Notes under the pieces: generated by a model
Database searches by the model: none
The model's input: only the letters and a program-made list of their open reading frames with translations
What the model was told of the DNA's origin: nothing
DNA from: Leadbetterella lacustris
GTDB lineage: Bacteria; Bacteroidota; Bacteroidia; Cytophagales; Spirosomataceae
Assembly (NCBI GenBank): GCA_965234335.1
Contig: OZ248430.1
Span: 1 to 64,000 of the forward strand
Direction of reading: 5' to 3'
Length of the DNA: 64,000 nt
Part shown: piece by piece, positions 35,071 to 44,680 of the stretch
Numbering within the stretch: position 1 is the stretch's first letter
Layout: each line of letters begins with the position of its first letter
Position numbers and translations under genes: made by a program

Positions 35071-37401
35071 TTATATATTCTTTATTTTTAATCTCAAACT
35101 ATTGGCCACCACACTTATCGAACTCATGGCCATGGCGGCACTGGCATACATGGGTTGCATCAGAAAACCTGTACTTGGAAACAATACTCCAGCAGCCACC
35201 GGAATGGCAAGAATATTATAGAAAAATGCCCAAAACAAGTTTTGATTGATGGTGGCTGATGTATTCTTCGACAAAGTTATAGCCTTTTTAACCCTTGACA
35301 AATCATGCCCAAGAATAGTAATGTCGGCAACCTCCTTAGCAACATCGGCACCGTCGCTCATAGCTATAGAAACATCTGCCTGCGTAAAGGCCAAAGTATC
35401 GTTTATTCCATCACCAACCATCGCTATCACCGTTTTATCTGATTTGAGAGAATTGATGTAGTCTGCTTTCTGCTCAGGCAAAACTTCTCCTTTAAAGTTT
35501 TCAATTCCGAGTTTCTCAGCTATTTTCTTTACGGCCAAAATGTTGTCTCCTGAAAGCAGATGTATCTTAATGCCTTGATTATTAATTATTTTCAAGTGCT
35601 TTTCAATATCGGGCTTGAGCTCGTCTCCAATTTCTATTATTCCCAATAATTCTTTTTCATTCGCAAAATACACCAAGGAATTTTCAGAATTTTCAAAATC
35701 GTTTTTTGATATTTCAATGTTATTCTGTAATACAAATTGTTTATTTCCAGCCAAATAAAGATTGCCTTCAAGTACGCCCTTGATTCCTTTGCCGGGAATA
35801 TTTTGAAAATTCTGAATATTTATAAAATTTTTTTGTGGTAAAAAATCAACTATTGCCTTAGCCAAAGGATGACTTGAATTCGCTTCCAACGCAGCTAATA
35901 TATATTTTTTTGAATCATCATTCCAAAATACTTTTAACACTTTGGGTTTACCTGTAGTGATTGTTCCTGTCTTGTCAAGAACCAAGTCAGTTATTTTACC
36001 AGTTTTTTCGAGCGATTCTGCATTCTTTATCAAAATGCCATTTTGAGCACCTTTGCCTATGCCCACCATCAAGGCGGTGGGTGTTGCGAGACCCATAGCA
36101 CAAGGACATGCTACCACCAATATCGTTATGAAGCTCAATAAGGCCATCTCTGATTTGTTAAAAACAAAAAACCAAACTATAAAGCTCAAAATCGAGGCAG
36201 AAATGACAATTGGTACAAAAATGCTAGAAATCTTGTCAACCTTCTTTTGAATAGCAGCTTTTGACGAAAGTGCCTCTTCCACTTTAGTAATAATGGATGC
36301 CAAATAGGTTTCTGAATGTACTTTTCTTACTTCAAAATCAAGAACCCCTTCTACGTTTATGGTGCCAGCAAAAACCATTTCGTCTAGGTTTTTGGTTTTC
36401 GGAAGTGGCTCTCCCGTAATCATGCTTTCATTGACGCTCGAAGTGCCGCCAATCACTTTCCCGTCTAATGGTATTTTTTGTCCCGGCAAAACCCTTACGG
36501 TGTCACCGTGATTAACTTCATCAATATGTTTTTCAACAATCTGCTGATTTACCAAGATTTTTACATTTTTCTCATCCAATTCCATCAGTTTCTTTATTGA
36601 ATCTGAAGCTCTATTTTTGGCTGAATCCTCAAGGTATTTACCCAGTAGCACGAAAAATATAACAATTCCGGCTGATTCAAAGTAGATTTGAGCATGATGT
36701 TGTTGATGAAAAACGTGTGGAAAGAGCAAATTGACAACACTGAAAATATATGCTACACCCGTGCTGAGAGCCACCAAAGTATCCATATTGTTTTCCAATC
36801 TTAGGGCTTTATTCCAGGCATTTATAAAAAAATGTCTCCCAAAATAAAATACCAAAGGTGTACTCAAAGCCCACATAATATATTGACCAATAGCCCAATC
36901 CATCAAAAACATGCCCATTGTAAACAACGGAATGGCAAAAAATCCCGCAAAAATCAAATCCCTTTTCTGAGTTTCGAATCTTTGTTGGTTGGCACTTTCA
37001 AAGTTATCATCAAGAACCAAATCAAAGCCAATTTCTTTGAGGTTGCTTTTGAAAATATCTGGATTGGTGAGCTGAGGTAGATATTCAACTGTGACTGAGT
37101 GATTGGCATAATTTGCAGATGAACCATAAACACCATCAACGTATTTCAGGACAGTTTCGGCACTGTTGGCACAGGAAGCACAGCTATATCCCAAAACTTT
37201 GAAACTACTTTTTTTTGTTTCTAAGCCTACTTCATTGGTTTTAAGGATTTTGACTGCTTCTGCCAGATAATCACTGAGCTCGTCGGTCTCAATAATCAGG
37301 GATTTCTGCTGTAGCTGATGAGGAAAAGGTATTTGCTTGTCTAAAGTTTCAAGAATATTTTCTTTGATGTCTTTCGAAAAGAATATTTCATGCTTTGTCA
37401 T
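35071..37401 (-). CDS. copA: Copper-translocating P-type ATPase
   Basis: A 776-residue P1B-type ATPase that exports Cu(I) from the cytoplasm. An HMA domain with SCASC (Cys74, Cys77) follows an N-terminal region of about 65 residues that lacks its own CxxC and may be a degenerate first HMA domain. Eight membrane helices include the CPC motif (VACPCAMG). TGEPLPK, DKTGT, SSHPLAKA and GDGIND mark the actuator, phosphorylation and nucleotide-binding parts. The HMA protein downstream is its likely chaperone. A 45-residue membrane protein gene lies immediately upstream. Confidence 0.95.
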   Translation of the reverse strand: MTKHEIFFSKDIKENILETLDKQIPFPHQLQQKSLIIETDELSDYLAEAVKILKTNEVGLETKKSSFKVLGYSCASCANSAETVLKYVDGVYGSSANYANHSVTVEYLPQLTNPDIFKSNLKEIGFDLVLDDNFESANQQRFETQKRDLIFAGFFAIPLFTMGMFLMDWAIGQYIMWALSTPLVFYFGRHFFINAWNKALRLENNMDTLVALSTGVAYIFSVVNLLFPHVFHQQHHAQIYFESAGIVIFFVLLGKYLEDSAKNRASDSIKKLMELDEKNVKILVNQQIVEKHIDEVNHGDTVRVLPGQKIPLDGKVIGGTSSVNESMITGEPLPKTKNLDEMVFAGTINVEGVLDFEVRKVHSETYLASIITKVEEALSSKAAIQKKVDKISSIFVPIVISASILSFIVWFFVFNKSEMALLSFITILVVACPCAMGLATPTALMVGIGKGAQNGILIKNAESLEKTGKITDLVLDKTGTITTGKPKVLKVFWNDDSKKYILAALEANSSHPLAKAIVDFLPQKNFINIQNFQNIPGKGIKGVLEGNLYLAGNKQFVLQNNIEISKNDFENSENSLVYFANEKELLGIIEIGDELKPDIEKHLKIINNQGIKIHLLSGDNILAVKKIAEKLGIENFKGEVLPEQKADYINSLKSDKTVIAMVGDGINDTLAFTQADVSIAMSDGADVAKEVADITILGHDLSRVKKAITLSKNTSATINQNLFWAFFYNILAIPVAAGVLFPSTGFLMQPMYASAAMAMSSISVVANSLRLKIKNI

Positions 37402-37422
37402 ATCTCAAAGCTTGTAAGGCTT

Positions 37423-37560
37423 TTATTCACAGTTGATTAAACCCTTGGTTATAAGAAATGGTAATAGGACATATAGCGTAAGTCCTTTTATTAAGAAAAA
37501 GAAAAAACCAACCCAGCCTAGTTTTTTTAAATATGCTACTATTTTATCTCTTTTTACCAT
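37423..37560 (-). CDS. 45-residue membrane protein
   Basis: A short ATG-TAA frame encodes a basic N-terminal amphipathic stretch (KRDKIVAYLKKLGWVG) followed by one or two membrane segments (FFFFLIKGLTLYVLLPFLI) and a short tail. I recall similar single-helix proteins with a KxxGWxGFxFFxxKG pattern as common in Bacteroidota, sometimes misnamed alanyl-tRNA synthetase. The function is unknown. It lies 26 bases after the PAP2 stop and before copA on the same strand. Confidence 0.65.
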   Translation of the reverse strand: MVKRDKIVAYLKKLGWVGFFFFLIKGLTLYVLLPFLITKGLINCE

Positions 37561-37586
37561 TTACATAGATTCAACAATGTTCTCTC

Positions 37587-38201
37587 TCAGAAAGTTGACT
37601 TTTTAACCTTTCTTTTTCTAAACTCGTTTACCAAAATTTTGTTCAACTTACGTGATACTAAAGCAGATCCAGCTCCCAAAATAGCTCCAGCAACCACATC
37701 CGACGGATAATGAACACCTAAATGTAACCTAGAATAACCGACCCCAGCAGCATAAATTGCTGCAGGTGCTATAATGTACCATTTTGGATAACTCAAGGAT
37801 AATGAGGTTGCTGCCGAGAATGCAACGGCAGTGCTTCCAGACGGAAATGAACTATCGTTTTCTACTTTGTAGTTTTGTAGGAAAGGGTATGTGACATAAG
37901 GACGATTCCTATCTATAGATTTCTTGAGAACATACCCTACGGCATAGGTGCCAACTACTGCCACTGCTGCATTGAAACCATCTTTTTTTAAGGCTGCATC
38001 ATCTTTTATAAAACCTATTGCTAATAACGCCACTGGTGTACCTACTGCCACAAAATCAGAGGTATTGGTTAAGAAATTCATTCCAGCATCTGCACCCTTG
38101 ATCCTGTTTAAATTGATTTCTTTCAAAATGTTTATATCTACATTTTGTCCAAAAACTTGGGAACATAACAGCAAGGATAGGAATGTAAGTGTTCTCTTCA
38201 T
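37587..38201 (-). CDS. PAP2-superfamily phosphatase, exported/membrane
   Basis: A 204-residue acid-phosphatase/vanadium-peroxidase-fold protein. It has an N-terminal signal (ending VFGQ). The three-part active site is clear: KKSIDRNRP, SFPSGST with the active His replaced by Ser-Gly-Ser, and SRLHLGVHYPSD. PAP2 motif 2 is normally PSGH, and the Ser in place of that His may affect catalysis. Likely substrates are lipid phosphates or undecaprenyl diphosphate. The ATG overlaps the dapA stop (TGATG), so they are coupled. Confidence 0.87.
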   Translation of the reverse strand: MKRTLTFLSLLLCSQVFGQNVDINILKEINLNRIKGADAGMNFLTNTSDFVAVGTPVALLAIGFIKDDAALKKDGFNAAVAVVGTYAVGYVLKKSIDRNRPYVTYPFLQNYKVENDSSFPSGSTAVAFSAATSLSLSYPKWYIIAPAAIYAAGVGYSRLHLGVHYPSDVVAGAILGAGSALVSRKLNKILVNEFRKRKVKKSTF

Positions 38202-39088
38202 CAATTTAAAAATCCTTCTTTTTTCATAGAATCTATGAGCTGTGTTTTTAGCCCATCAGTAGCTTTTACGAGTGGCAGTCGCACTCTGCCATCACAAATT
38301 CCACGAATTTCACAAACCATTTTTATACCCACTGGGTTAGATTCCACGTATAGAAGTGTATCAAAATCCAGAAAACGCTCTTGTATTTTCGATGCTTTTT
38401 TGAAGTCACCTTCTAAGGCAGAATGAACCATTTCGGCAAATTCCTTTGGAAAACCATTGGCAATCACCGAAATCACACCTCTATAACCCAAGCTGATTTG
38501 TGGAGTAACCAAGTTGTCATCTCCGGAAACCAAATAGAAGTTTGATGGCAGCTTTTTGGAGAGTTCCAAGGCTATCTCCATGCTACACGATGCGTCTTTC
38601 AAGCCAATGATGTTTGGATGCTGCGAAAGCTCCATTACGGTAGTTACTTGCATCGATGTAACAGTTCTTCCGGGTACATTGTAAAGTATTATTGGAAGCG
38701 GTGAAGCATCGGCAATGGCAGTAAAATGGGCAATAATGCCCGCTTGAGAAGGTTTAACGTAATAAGGACAAACCGACAAAATAGCGTCAACACCCGAAAG
38801 GTCGGTTGTTTTTAGCTTGTTTATCACTTCTGCCGTATTGTTAGAGCCTATGCCATACACTATGGGCAAATGCTGCGAGTTGTTCTTTTTTACAAAGTCT
38901 AGAATGGCGTTTTTTTCCTCATTGGTGGTAGTGGCAGACTCTCCGGTTGTGCCATTTACAACCAAATAATCCGTGCCATTTTCTGCATTAAAATCGATAA
39001 GTTTCTTCAAACCCGCGAAATCTACTGTGTTGTTTTCATTAAATGGGGTTATCAATGCCACCCCAACTCCTTTAAGGCGATGTTCCAT
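38201..39088 (-). CDS. dapA: 4-hydroxy-tetrahydrodipicolinate synthase
   Basis: Condenses pyruvate with aspartate semialdehyde, the first step to diaminopimelate and lysine. At 295 residues it is a normal TIM-barrel lyase. The Schiff-base Lys164 lies in GLKDAS, Tyr136 in LYNVPGRT, and NGTTGES is the pyruvate loop. A -7 box lies 16 bases upstream. It overlaps the PAP2 gene by one base at its 3' end. Confidence 0.95.
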   Translation of the reverse strand: MEHRLKGVGVALITPFNENNTVDFAGLKKLIDFNAENGTDYLVVNGTTGESATTTNEEKNAILDFVKKNNSQHLPIVYGIGSNNTAEVINKLKTTDLSGVDAILSVCPYYVKPSQAGIIAHFTAIADASPLPIILYNVPGRTVTSMQVTTVMELSQHPNIIGLKDASCSMEIALELSKKLPSNFYLVSGDDNLVTPQISLGYRGVISVIANGFPKEFAEMVHSALEGDFKKASKIQERFLDFDTLLYVESNPVGIKMVCEIRGICDGRVRLPLVKATDGLKTQLIDSMKKEGFLN

Positions 39089-39104
39089 CTATTATATTTT
39101 TTTA

Positions 39105-39112
39105 CAAAAATA
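39105..39112 (-). promoter_or_regulatory. Bacteroidota -7 box for dapA
   Basis: On the minus strand TATTTTTG fits TAnnTTTG and lies 16 bases before the dapA ATG. Confidence 0.4.
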
Positions 39113-39776
39113 AGGATTTTTTTAAAACGAAGGGGACGAATACCGTTTATGCTTGGCAAATATTAGATTTTATTGAAAGTATTAAATATTTTTGCTGAGC
39201 AGCAAAATATTTGTGCGAAAACCCAAAATCATAAAATGGCTGAGCCACTAAAAAACATGATTGTAGAAGACCATAAAATATCGTGCGAAAGTCTGGCACC
39301 ATAGATGGTATTGAAAATACATTAAAGTTGGAGGTAATTCTGCTGATGCCGAAATAGGTAATCTTATTGTAGCAAAGATTATACTTTATTTTGTTGCTGC
39401 TTGCGGAATTATATAGAGTAACTTTGGAAAATAGTATTACCAAGTCCTTGTCAAAACACGGCTTCAAATCACAGTATTGCCTCCGATGGCTTGTAGTAAG
39501 CAAATAGCTCCATTGTTTTTATTGGAACTTTTTCTACTTTGTTTCATGTGTTTATAATTTACCGCTAAGGCACAAAGACGCTAAAAAATAATCATTCCCC
39601 TGTGTGTCTAGAATCTTAGTCATGAATGTTTCAATTGACTCTTTACAAAGTGAAAGAAATCATGTTTAATTCAAGATCTATGACCGAAGCAGGTGCTAAA
39701 TTATATGACAATTCCTCCGGGTTATTTTATTAAAATGAAACAGATTATCATGAAATGTTGCTGAAACCCGGACCGT
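39113..39776. other. Long gene-free stretch before the corA stop
   Basis: About 660 bases. The minus-strand frame 39147-39503 (118 codons) has no recognisable domain and an odd composition, so it is not called; it could be a decayed gene. The inverted copy of the TTTGCG dispersed repeat lies at 39558-39585. Confidence 0.4.
39558..39585 (-). repeat. Dispersed TTTGCG repeat, copy 2
   Basis: TTTACCGCTAAGG followed by CACAAAGACGC is the inverse of the copies at 34209 and 46079. It is far from any start codon, which argues that this is a mobile or structural repeat rather than a promoter. Confidence 0.5.
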
Positions 39777-40865
39777 TTATATATACTTTTTCCACCTAAA
39801 ATAAACCCACAAACCTACGGACAGAGTAAACATACCTATCAAAGTATAAAAATAACCGTTGGGTTCTTTTAGCTCTGGCATGTGTTCGAAGTTCATGCCA
39901 TAAATACCCACAATGAAGGTCAAAGGCATAAAAATGGCCGTAAAAACCGTAAGAGTTTTCATGACCGAGTTCATTCTGTTACTTAGTTGTGAATGATAGT
40001 TTACCAATAGGTTTTCTATTTCATCTTTGAAGCTTTCTATAGCTTCTAGGTTTTCTAGCACATGATCAAGGACATCTTTAAGATATACTTTGGTTTCGGA
40101 CTGTATAAGACTGTTTTCCTCCCTAATGAGCTGATTAATAATTTCTTTTAAAGGATAGAGTGCCTTTTTAAGAGCATTGATTTCTCGTTTAATATAAAAC
40201 AATTGATTCTGATGTTTCGAGTGTGCATTCGACAGTATCTGGTCGCTAAGTTCTTCTAATTTCTCTTCGGTTTCGTTCAATACCACAAAATAATTATCAA
40301 CCGCAATGTCAATAAATGAGTAAAAAAGATAGTCTAATTTGCTCCTTTTGGTTTTGCTGTTTTCTCTGTCCATTCTGAGCAAAATGGGCTTAAATATATT
40401 GTGGTGGTCTAATTCCTGAAAACTAATTGTATAATCCTCATCCAAAACGATGGAAACATGCTCCGTTTCGATTTCTGAGGTTTCTTTATTTCGAAAGGGT
40501 ATCTTTAAAACCAAAAATAGCTGATTGTTTTTTTCGTAATGATCGAGTTTTGCTTTTTGGGTGGTATTCAAAATATCCTCCATCATTAAAGGATGCAGCC
40601 CAAAAATCTTACTTACTTTCTCTATATTTTCTTTGTTATGAATGCCTTCTATATCTATCCAATGGTTCATTTTGGAAGCTAATAGTCCTTTTATTTCATC
40701 AATAACCGGATTTTCAGTTATCAAGACACCTTCCACACTATAATCTACAATACTGATTGTGGATTCCCCTTCTATAGATTTTCCAATATATTTGGCCGTT
40801 CCAGCCGAAGAAAAAACCTCGTGTTTCGGTGTTTTGGGCCTGTTTTTTTGTTTTATTTTTCCCAT
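39777..40865 (-). CDS. corA: Magnesium/cobalt transporter CorA
   Basis: A 362-residue pentameric Mg2+ channel. A long N-terminal cytoplasmic funnel domain is followed by two C-terminal membrane helices. YGMN, the selectivity signature, is at the end of the first helix (after IVGI), followed by the MPEL periplasmic loop. The helicase-like gene ends ten bases upstream on the same strand, so the two may share a transcript. Confidence 0.94.
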   Translation of the reverse strand: MGKIKQKNRPKTPKHEVFSSAGTAKYIGKSIEGESTISIVDYSVEGVLITENPVIDEIKGLLASKMNHWIDIEGIHNKENIEKVSKIFGLHPLMMEDILNTTQKAKLDHYEKNNQLFLVLKIPFRNKETSEIETEHVSIVLDEDYTISFQELDHHNIFKPILLRMDRENSKTKRSKLDYLFYSFIDIAVDNYFVVLNETEEKLEELSDQILSNAHSKHQNQLFYIKREINALKKALYPLKEIINQLIREENSLIQSETKVYLKDVLDHVLENLEAIESFKDEIENLLVNYHSQLSNRMNSVMKTLTVFTAIFMPLTFIVGIYGMNFEHMPELKEPNGYFYTLIGMFTLSVGLWVYFRWKKYI

Positions 40866-40875
40866 AAAATTGTCA

Positions 40876-42297
40876 TTATTTGTTTTCCAAAAAGAAAGCC
40901 GACTGGAAATTTACAAAAAATACCTCACTTATACCTCTAGTAATGGCGGTGTAAAGCCATCGTACTATTTCAATGTCTATTTCTTCGTTTGGAAGATATA
41001 TTTGATCTATAAATACAGCGTTCCACTGTCCGCCCTGTGCTTTATGACAGGTGAGAGCGTATGCAAATTTCACTTGCAGGGCACTCATATATTTGTCCTC
41101 CTTTATCATTTTGCTTTTTTCTCTTCTCGATTTCACCCAAAAATAATCTTTGGCTACACTTTCATAGAGTTTTTTATTCTCTTCCTGTGTCAAACTAGGC
41201 GAGTTCGAATACAAAGTATCCAATATTATCAAAGTCTCAAAAGTAGGTTCGTCGGGGTAATCCAATAATTGGAGCGTGACATTTTGAAAACGAAAACCGT
41301 GCATTTCTTCCTCTCGACCTATCCGCCTAACTATCGCAAACTCACCATTCGCCACAAAACCAGCCTCAGAGTCATCGCCCAAAACCGTGTAGTTGTTTTT
41401 TACTACCATCAGTATATCACCATTGTCCAGCTCAGTGTCTGAGTAGTTTATCTGGTTTCTAATTAGTCGGTTATACTGCACAGCATTCCTGTTCGAACGT
41501 GTCAGAATGATGGTATTCTCTACGCCATATTTGTCGTAAGCATATCGGATTCCATCTTCCAATTTTTCACCTGTCATCTTAAATATGTCCTTGAAACTTC
41601 TGGTTATCAGCTGAATTTCTGGTTTTTCTCGACCTAGCTGCTCACGAAGTAGCGTAGCGTTGGTCAATATACCAGAATTAGCCTCCTGCCGCATAACGTC
41701 CCGAAGTGTAGTGGTGTAGACTTTGGTATAGTAAAAGTCCTGAATATGAGCTACATCCAAGGCCGGACTGAGCGGCATAGAGACTGGTGGCAACTGAGCC
41801 TCATCACCAATGAGCATAATTTTGTTTTCGGTGCCACTAAATACGAAGTTTATCAAATCATGCAAGAGTCCATTACTGCCAAATTCCCGAGTGTCGGCTA
41901 TCATTGAGGCCTCATCGACTATATAAATCGTGCCTTCGTCTTTGTTGGGTTGTAGTTCAAATACCAAATTTGCCGAGTTTCCGTCCTCTTTTTGTTTATA
42001 AATTTTACGGTGGATGGTTTGTGCCTTACCGCCTGTGTAATTGGCCATTACCTTGGCCGCACGGCCTGTAGGTGCCAACAGGGCGTATTTCCAGCCATGA
42101 CTGGGTAAACTTTTAATGAACGAACCTAAAATGGTAGTTTTACCAGTGCCCGCAAAACCCTTCAATACAAAGGCTGTCCTCTCGTCATCGTCAGAAATGA
42201 ATTTTTCAAGCAAACTAAAAAGCGTCTCCTGACCTGGGGTCGGCGTGTGCTTAAAGTTTTCGGCGAGTAATTCGGAGAAAGAAAGTATTTTAGCCAT
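40876..42297 (-). CDS. Dda/RecD2-like superfamily 1B helicase
   Basis: A 473-residue ATP-dependent DNA helicase. Walker A GFAGTGKTT is at 47-55 with Lys53. IYIVDEASM is the DExx motif II, GDEAQLPPV motif III, and TRSNRNAVQYN motif IV-like. The C-terminal YALTCHKAQGGQW and YTAITRG are motifs V and VI. The compact length and lack of RecD N-terminal domain place it with phage-T4-Dda-like proteins common in Bacteroidota. A role in replication-fork or R-loop processing is inferred. Confidence 0.87.
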   Translation of the reverse strand: MAKILSFSELLAENFKHTPTPGQETLFSLLEKFISDDDERTAFVLKGFAGTGKTTILGSFIKSLPSHGWKYALLAPTGRAAKVMANYTGGKAQTIHRKIYKQKEDGNSANLVFELQPNKDEGTIYIVDEASMIADTREFGSNGLLHDLINFVFSGTENKIMLIGDEAQLPPVSMPLSPALDVAHIQDFYYTKVYTTTLRDVMRQEANSGILTNATLLREQLGREKPEIQLITRSFKDIFKMTGEKLEDGIRYAYDKYGVENTIILTRSNRNAVQYNRLIRNQINYSDTELDNGDILMVVKNNYTVLGDDSEAGFVANGEFAIVRRIGREEEMHGFRFQNVTLQLLDYPDEPTFETLIILDTLYSNSPSLTQEENKKLYESVAKDYFWVKSRREKSKMIKEDKYMSALQVKFAYALTCHKAQGGQWNAVFIDQIYLPNEEIDIEIVRWLYTAITRGISEVFFVNFQSAFFLENK

Positions 42298-42304
42298 TTT
42301 GAAA

Positions 42305-42335
42305 AAATAAAAAAAGCCTAACTAGTAGGCTTTAA
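42305..42335 (-). terminator. Terminator downstream of the 159-residue membrane protein gene
   Basis: AAAGCCTA and TAGGCTTT form a perfect stem around five bases. On the minus strand a T-rich tract follows. Confidence 0.75.
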
Positions 42336-42356
42336 AAGAAAAAATCTATTAATAAT

Positions 42357-42836
42357 TTAGGCCATATACTTAATATTCAAGAAGTAAAGTATGCAAAAAA
42401 TAATACCTACAAAAGCTATCATTCCACTACCAATAAAGCCCAAGAATCCATCATAAATAACTAATGGAGCTATTATAGCTACCAATGTTCCAGCAATATA
42501 AATGAAAAAGCCTTTTTTGTTCAATCCCCACATCAAAACTGCCCCAAGTAAGGTCAGAATATTGGCTATACCACTTGCCAAAGCTCCGTTCCTGACTTTT
42601 TCTTCGGATAGATCATTGCTTACGGAGTCCATGATTTTGTTTACTATTTCAGCTGATTTTTCATCTTGGGCTTGCTCGTCAATTTGATCTTTGGCATTTT
42701 CCATGGCTTCTTGTGTAAGGCCGGTGGTCATACCAGCCTCAGAATATGTAGTAATGGCATTATAAATACCAAATGCACTACCTAAGAAGGTCAGAACACA
42801 TAAAACAGTAAGGAATGTAGGTCTAATGTTTTCCAT
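42357..42836 (-). CDS. Hypothetical four-helix membrane protein
   Basis: A 159-residue protein. One membrane helix lies near the N terminus (10-28), a charged soluble helix spans about 45-80, and three more membrane helices follow. I do not recognise the family. It is probably monocistronic, with a terminator just downstream. Confidence 0.65.
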   Translation of the reverse strand: MENIRPTFLTVLCVLTFLGSAFGIYNAITTYSEAGMTTGLTQEAMENAKDQIDEQAQDEKSAEIVNKIMDSVSNDLSEEKVRNGALASGIANILTLLGAVLMWGLNKKGFFIYIAGTLVAIIAPLVIYDGFLGFIGSGMIAFVGIIFCILYFLNIKYMA

Positions 42837-42901
42837 ATTTTGATAAGGTTTAAGTTATGAAAATTAAAATTAGGTATAAGTTTAGTAATCACCAAAAGAT
42901 T

Positions 42902-44254
42902 TTATTTTTCTAGAATATATGATTTTACATTGCAGAATTCAAGCAGCCCATAAACGCCAAGTTCACGGCCATATCCCGACTGATTAATGCCACCAAATGG
43001 CATGGAAGCATCGGATTTTACCATTGAGTTGAGATAAACATTGCCAGCATTCAGTTTTTGTAAAAGATTTTCTCCCTTTTCTAAATCTTGTGTCCAAAGG
43101 CTCGCACCAAGTCCAAAACTGGTCTCATTGGCAATTTCTATGGCCTCCTCGCTGTCTTTGGCTTTGATAATACAAGCCACAGGTCCGAATAGTTCCTCGG
43201 TAAATGAATGGCTCAATTGCCTGCTGATTTCTAGAAGAGTTGGCGTAATTAAACAACCCGTTCTGACTCCTGAAATGAGTTTAACCGCACCTTTATTCAC
43301 CAAAAAATTAATTTGCCCTTCTATTTTTTCGGCCAAGTCCAGTCTTGCCACAGGCCCAAAGTCAGTCTCAGGATCAAATGGGTCACCTGCTTTAAGCTTG
43401 TTTATTTTGGATGAAACATTCTTCAAGAATTCCTCATAAACATCTTCCACGACAATCCATCTTTTGGCAGCTATACAAGTTTGTCCAGCATTTTGAAAAC
43501 GGGATTTTATGGCAAAAGTGGCCGCATTTTCGATATTTGCGTCTGCTAAAACAACAAAAGGATCAGATCCTCCCAGTTCCAAAACTGACTTTTTCAAATA
43601 TTTTCCTGCCAAACTAGCCAATGACGAACCCGCCAAATTGCTTCCCGTCAAGGTTACGCCTTTGATGAAAGGGTCGGCCACAATAGATTCTATTTTGTCA
43701 ATATCCACAAAAAGATTTTGATAAATACCTTTCTCAAATCCAGCTTCGGTGATGAGTTCTTCCAATTTCGAGGCCGACATAAATACGTTCGGAGCATGTT
43801 TTAGCAAAACCACATTTCCGGCCAATATAGTCGGGATAGCAAACCTAAGTACCTGCCAATAAGGGAAATTCCATGGCATTACGGCCAGAATACCACCTTG
43901 CGGCTCATATTTATAATACGCCTTGTGAGCGTAGTTACTGACTTCAATACTTCCTAGTTGTTCCTCCGCTATTTGGCAATAATATATCGCCGTGATGGCA
44001 CATTTTTCTATTTCTGCAGTGGCCGATTTCAAGGTTTTGCCCATTTCTAGGCTTATTTCTTTCGCCAATTCTACCTTTCGAGCTTCTAATATCACAGCGA
44101 GATTCAGCATCAACTTTATTCTTTCCTGAATTACTGTGTTTTTCCACCTACCGAAAGCCTTTTCTCCCAATCTTATCTTTAAAGCGTAATCTGCATCTTC
44201 CTCAAAACTCGCTATAACCTCACCATTTGTAGGATTTATACTTTTAAACGTCAT
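42902..44254 (-). CDS. Aldehyde dehydrogenase, succinate-semialdehyde type
   Basis: A 450-residue NAD(P)-dependent aldehyde dehydrogenase, shorter than the ALDH7 enzyme at 6493. The catalytic Cys lies in GQTCIAAKR and the Glu in LELGGSDP. VMPWNFPYWQVLR is typical of the succinate-semialdehyde (Sad/GabD-like) group. The gene overlaps the end of the Rrf2 regulator gene by 11 bases, so the regulator and enzyme are co-expressed and the enzyme is probably part of its regulon. Confidence 0.9.
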   Translation of the reverse strand: MTFKSINPTNGEVIASFEEDADYALKIRLGEKAFGRWKNTVIQERIKLMLNLAVILEARKVELAKEISLEMGKTLKSATAEIEKCAITAIYYCQIAEEQLGSIEVSNYAHKAYYKYEPQGGILAVMPWNFPYWQVLRFAIPTILAGNVVLLKHAPNVFMSASKLEELITEAGFEKGIYQNLFVDIDKIESIVADPFIKGVTLTGSNLAGSSLASLAGKYLKKSVLELGGSDPFVVLADANIENAATFAIKSRFQNAGQTCIAAKRWIVVEDVYEEFLKNVSSKINKLKAGDPFDPETDFGPVARLDLAEKIEGQINFLVNKGAVKLISGVRTGCLITPTLLEISRQLSHSFTEELFGPVACIIKAKDSEEAIEIANETSFGLGASLWTQDLEKGENLLQKLNAGNVYLNSMVKSDASMPFGGINQSGYGRELGVYGLLEFCNVKSYILEK

Positions 44255-44663
44255 TCAGCATATCTTTTAAAGTCACATTGTCGTAAACAGATAAATTGGC
44301 ATCTCTAATTCTGGCCATAACAGGTCTTATTTTGCATTTCTCCTCGTCGCTACAGTCGTCACATTTCCCATAGAAATTCAATGATACACACAATACAGGT
44401 GCAATGGGGCCATCAATTATTCTAATGACTTTCGAGAGTGTCACCTCTTCAGGAGGAATTCTAAGCAAATAGCCGCCACCTTTTCCTTTCTGACTTTGCA
44501 GAATACCGTTGTTTCGCAGCTCAAGAAGTATCGCCTCCAAAAACTTCTTTGGAATATTTTCTTTTTCTGATATTTCGCTAATTAACAAGGGTTTATGAGC
44601 CTCAAACCCATCAGCAAGTCGGGTGAGGGCTTTCAGTGCGTATTTGGCTTTTTTAGAAATCAT
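44244..44663 (-). CDS. Rrf2 family transcriptional regulator with Fe-S cysteines
   Basis: A 139-residue winged-helix regulator. The recognition helix KKFLEAILLELRNNGIL and wing KGKGGGYLL are standard for Rrf2. Four cysteines (92, 101, 104, 110) lie in the loop that binds a 2Fe-2S or 4Fe-4S cluster in IscR/NsrR/RsrR-type members, so it should sense iron-sulfur, nitric oxide or redox state. It overlaps the aldehyde dehydrogenase gene, an unusual target for this family. A -7 box at 44681 is upstream. Confidence 0.9.
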   Translation of the reverse strand: MISKKAKYALKALTRLADGFEAHKPLLISEISEKENIPKKFLEAILLELRNNGILQSQKGKGGGYLLRIPPEEVTLSKVIRIIDGPIAPVLCVSLNFYGKCDDCSDEEKCKIRPVMARIRDANLSVYDNVTLKDMLNDV

Positions 44664-44680
44664 AGAGGTTGATGTTTTAG

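Noticed and set aside
39147..39503. 118-codon minus-strand frame in a long gene gap.
   Set aside because: Many Tyr, Cys, Phe and Ser, no domain, and no promoter box; it could be a decayed gene but cannot be supported.
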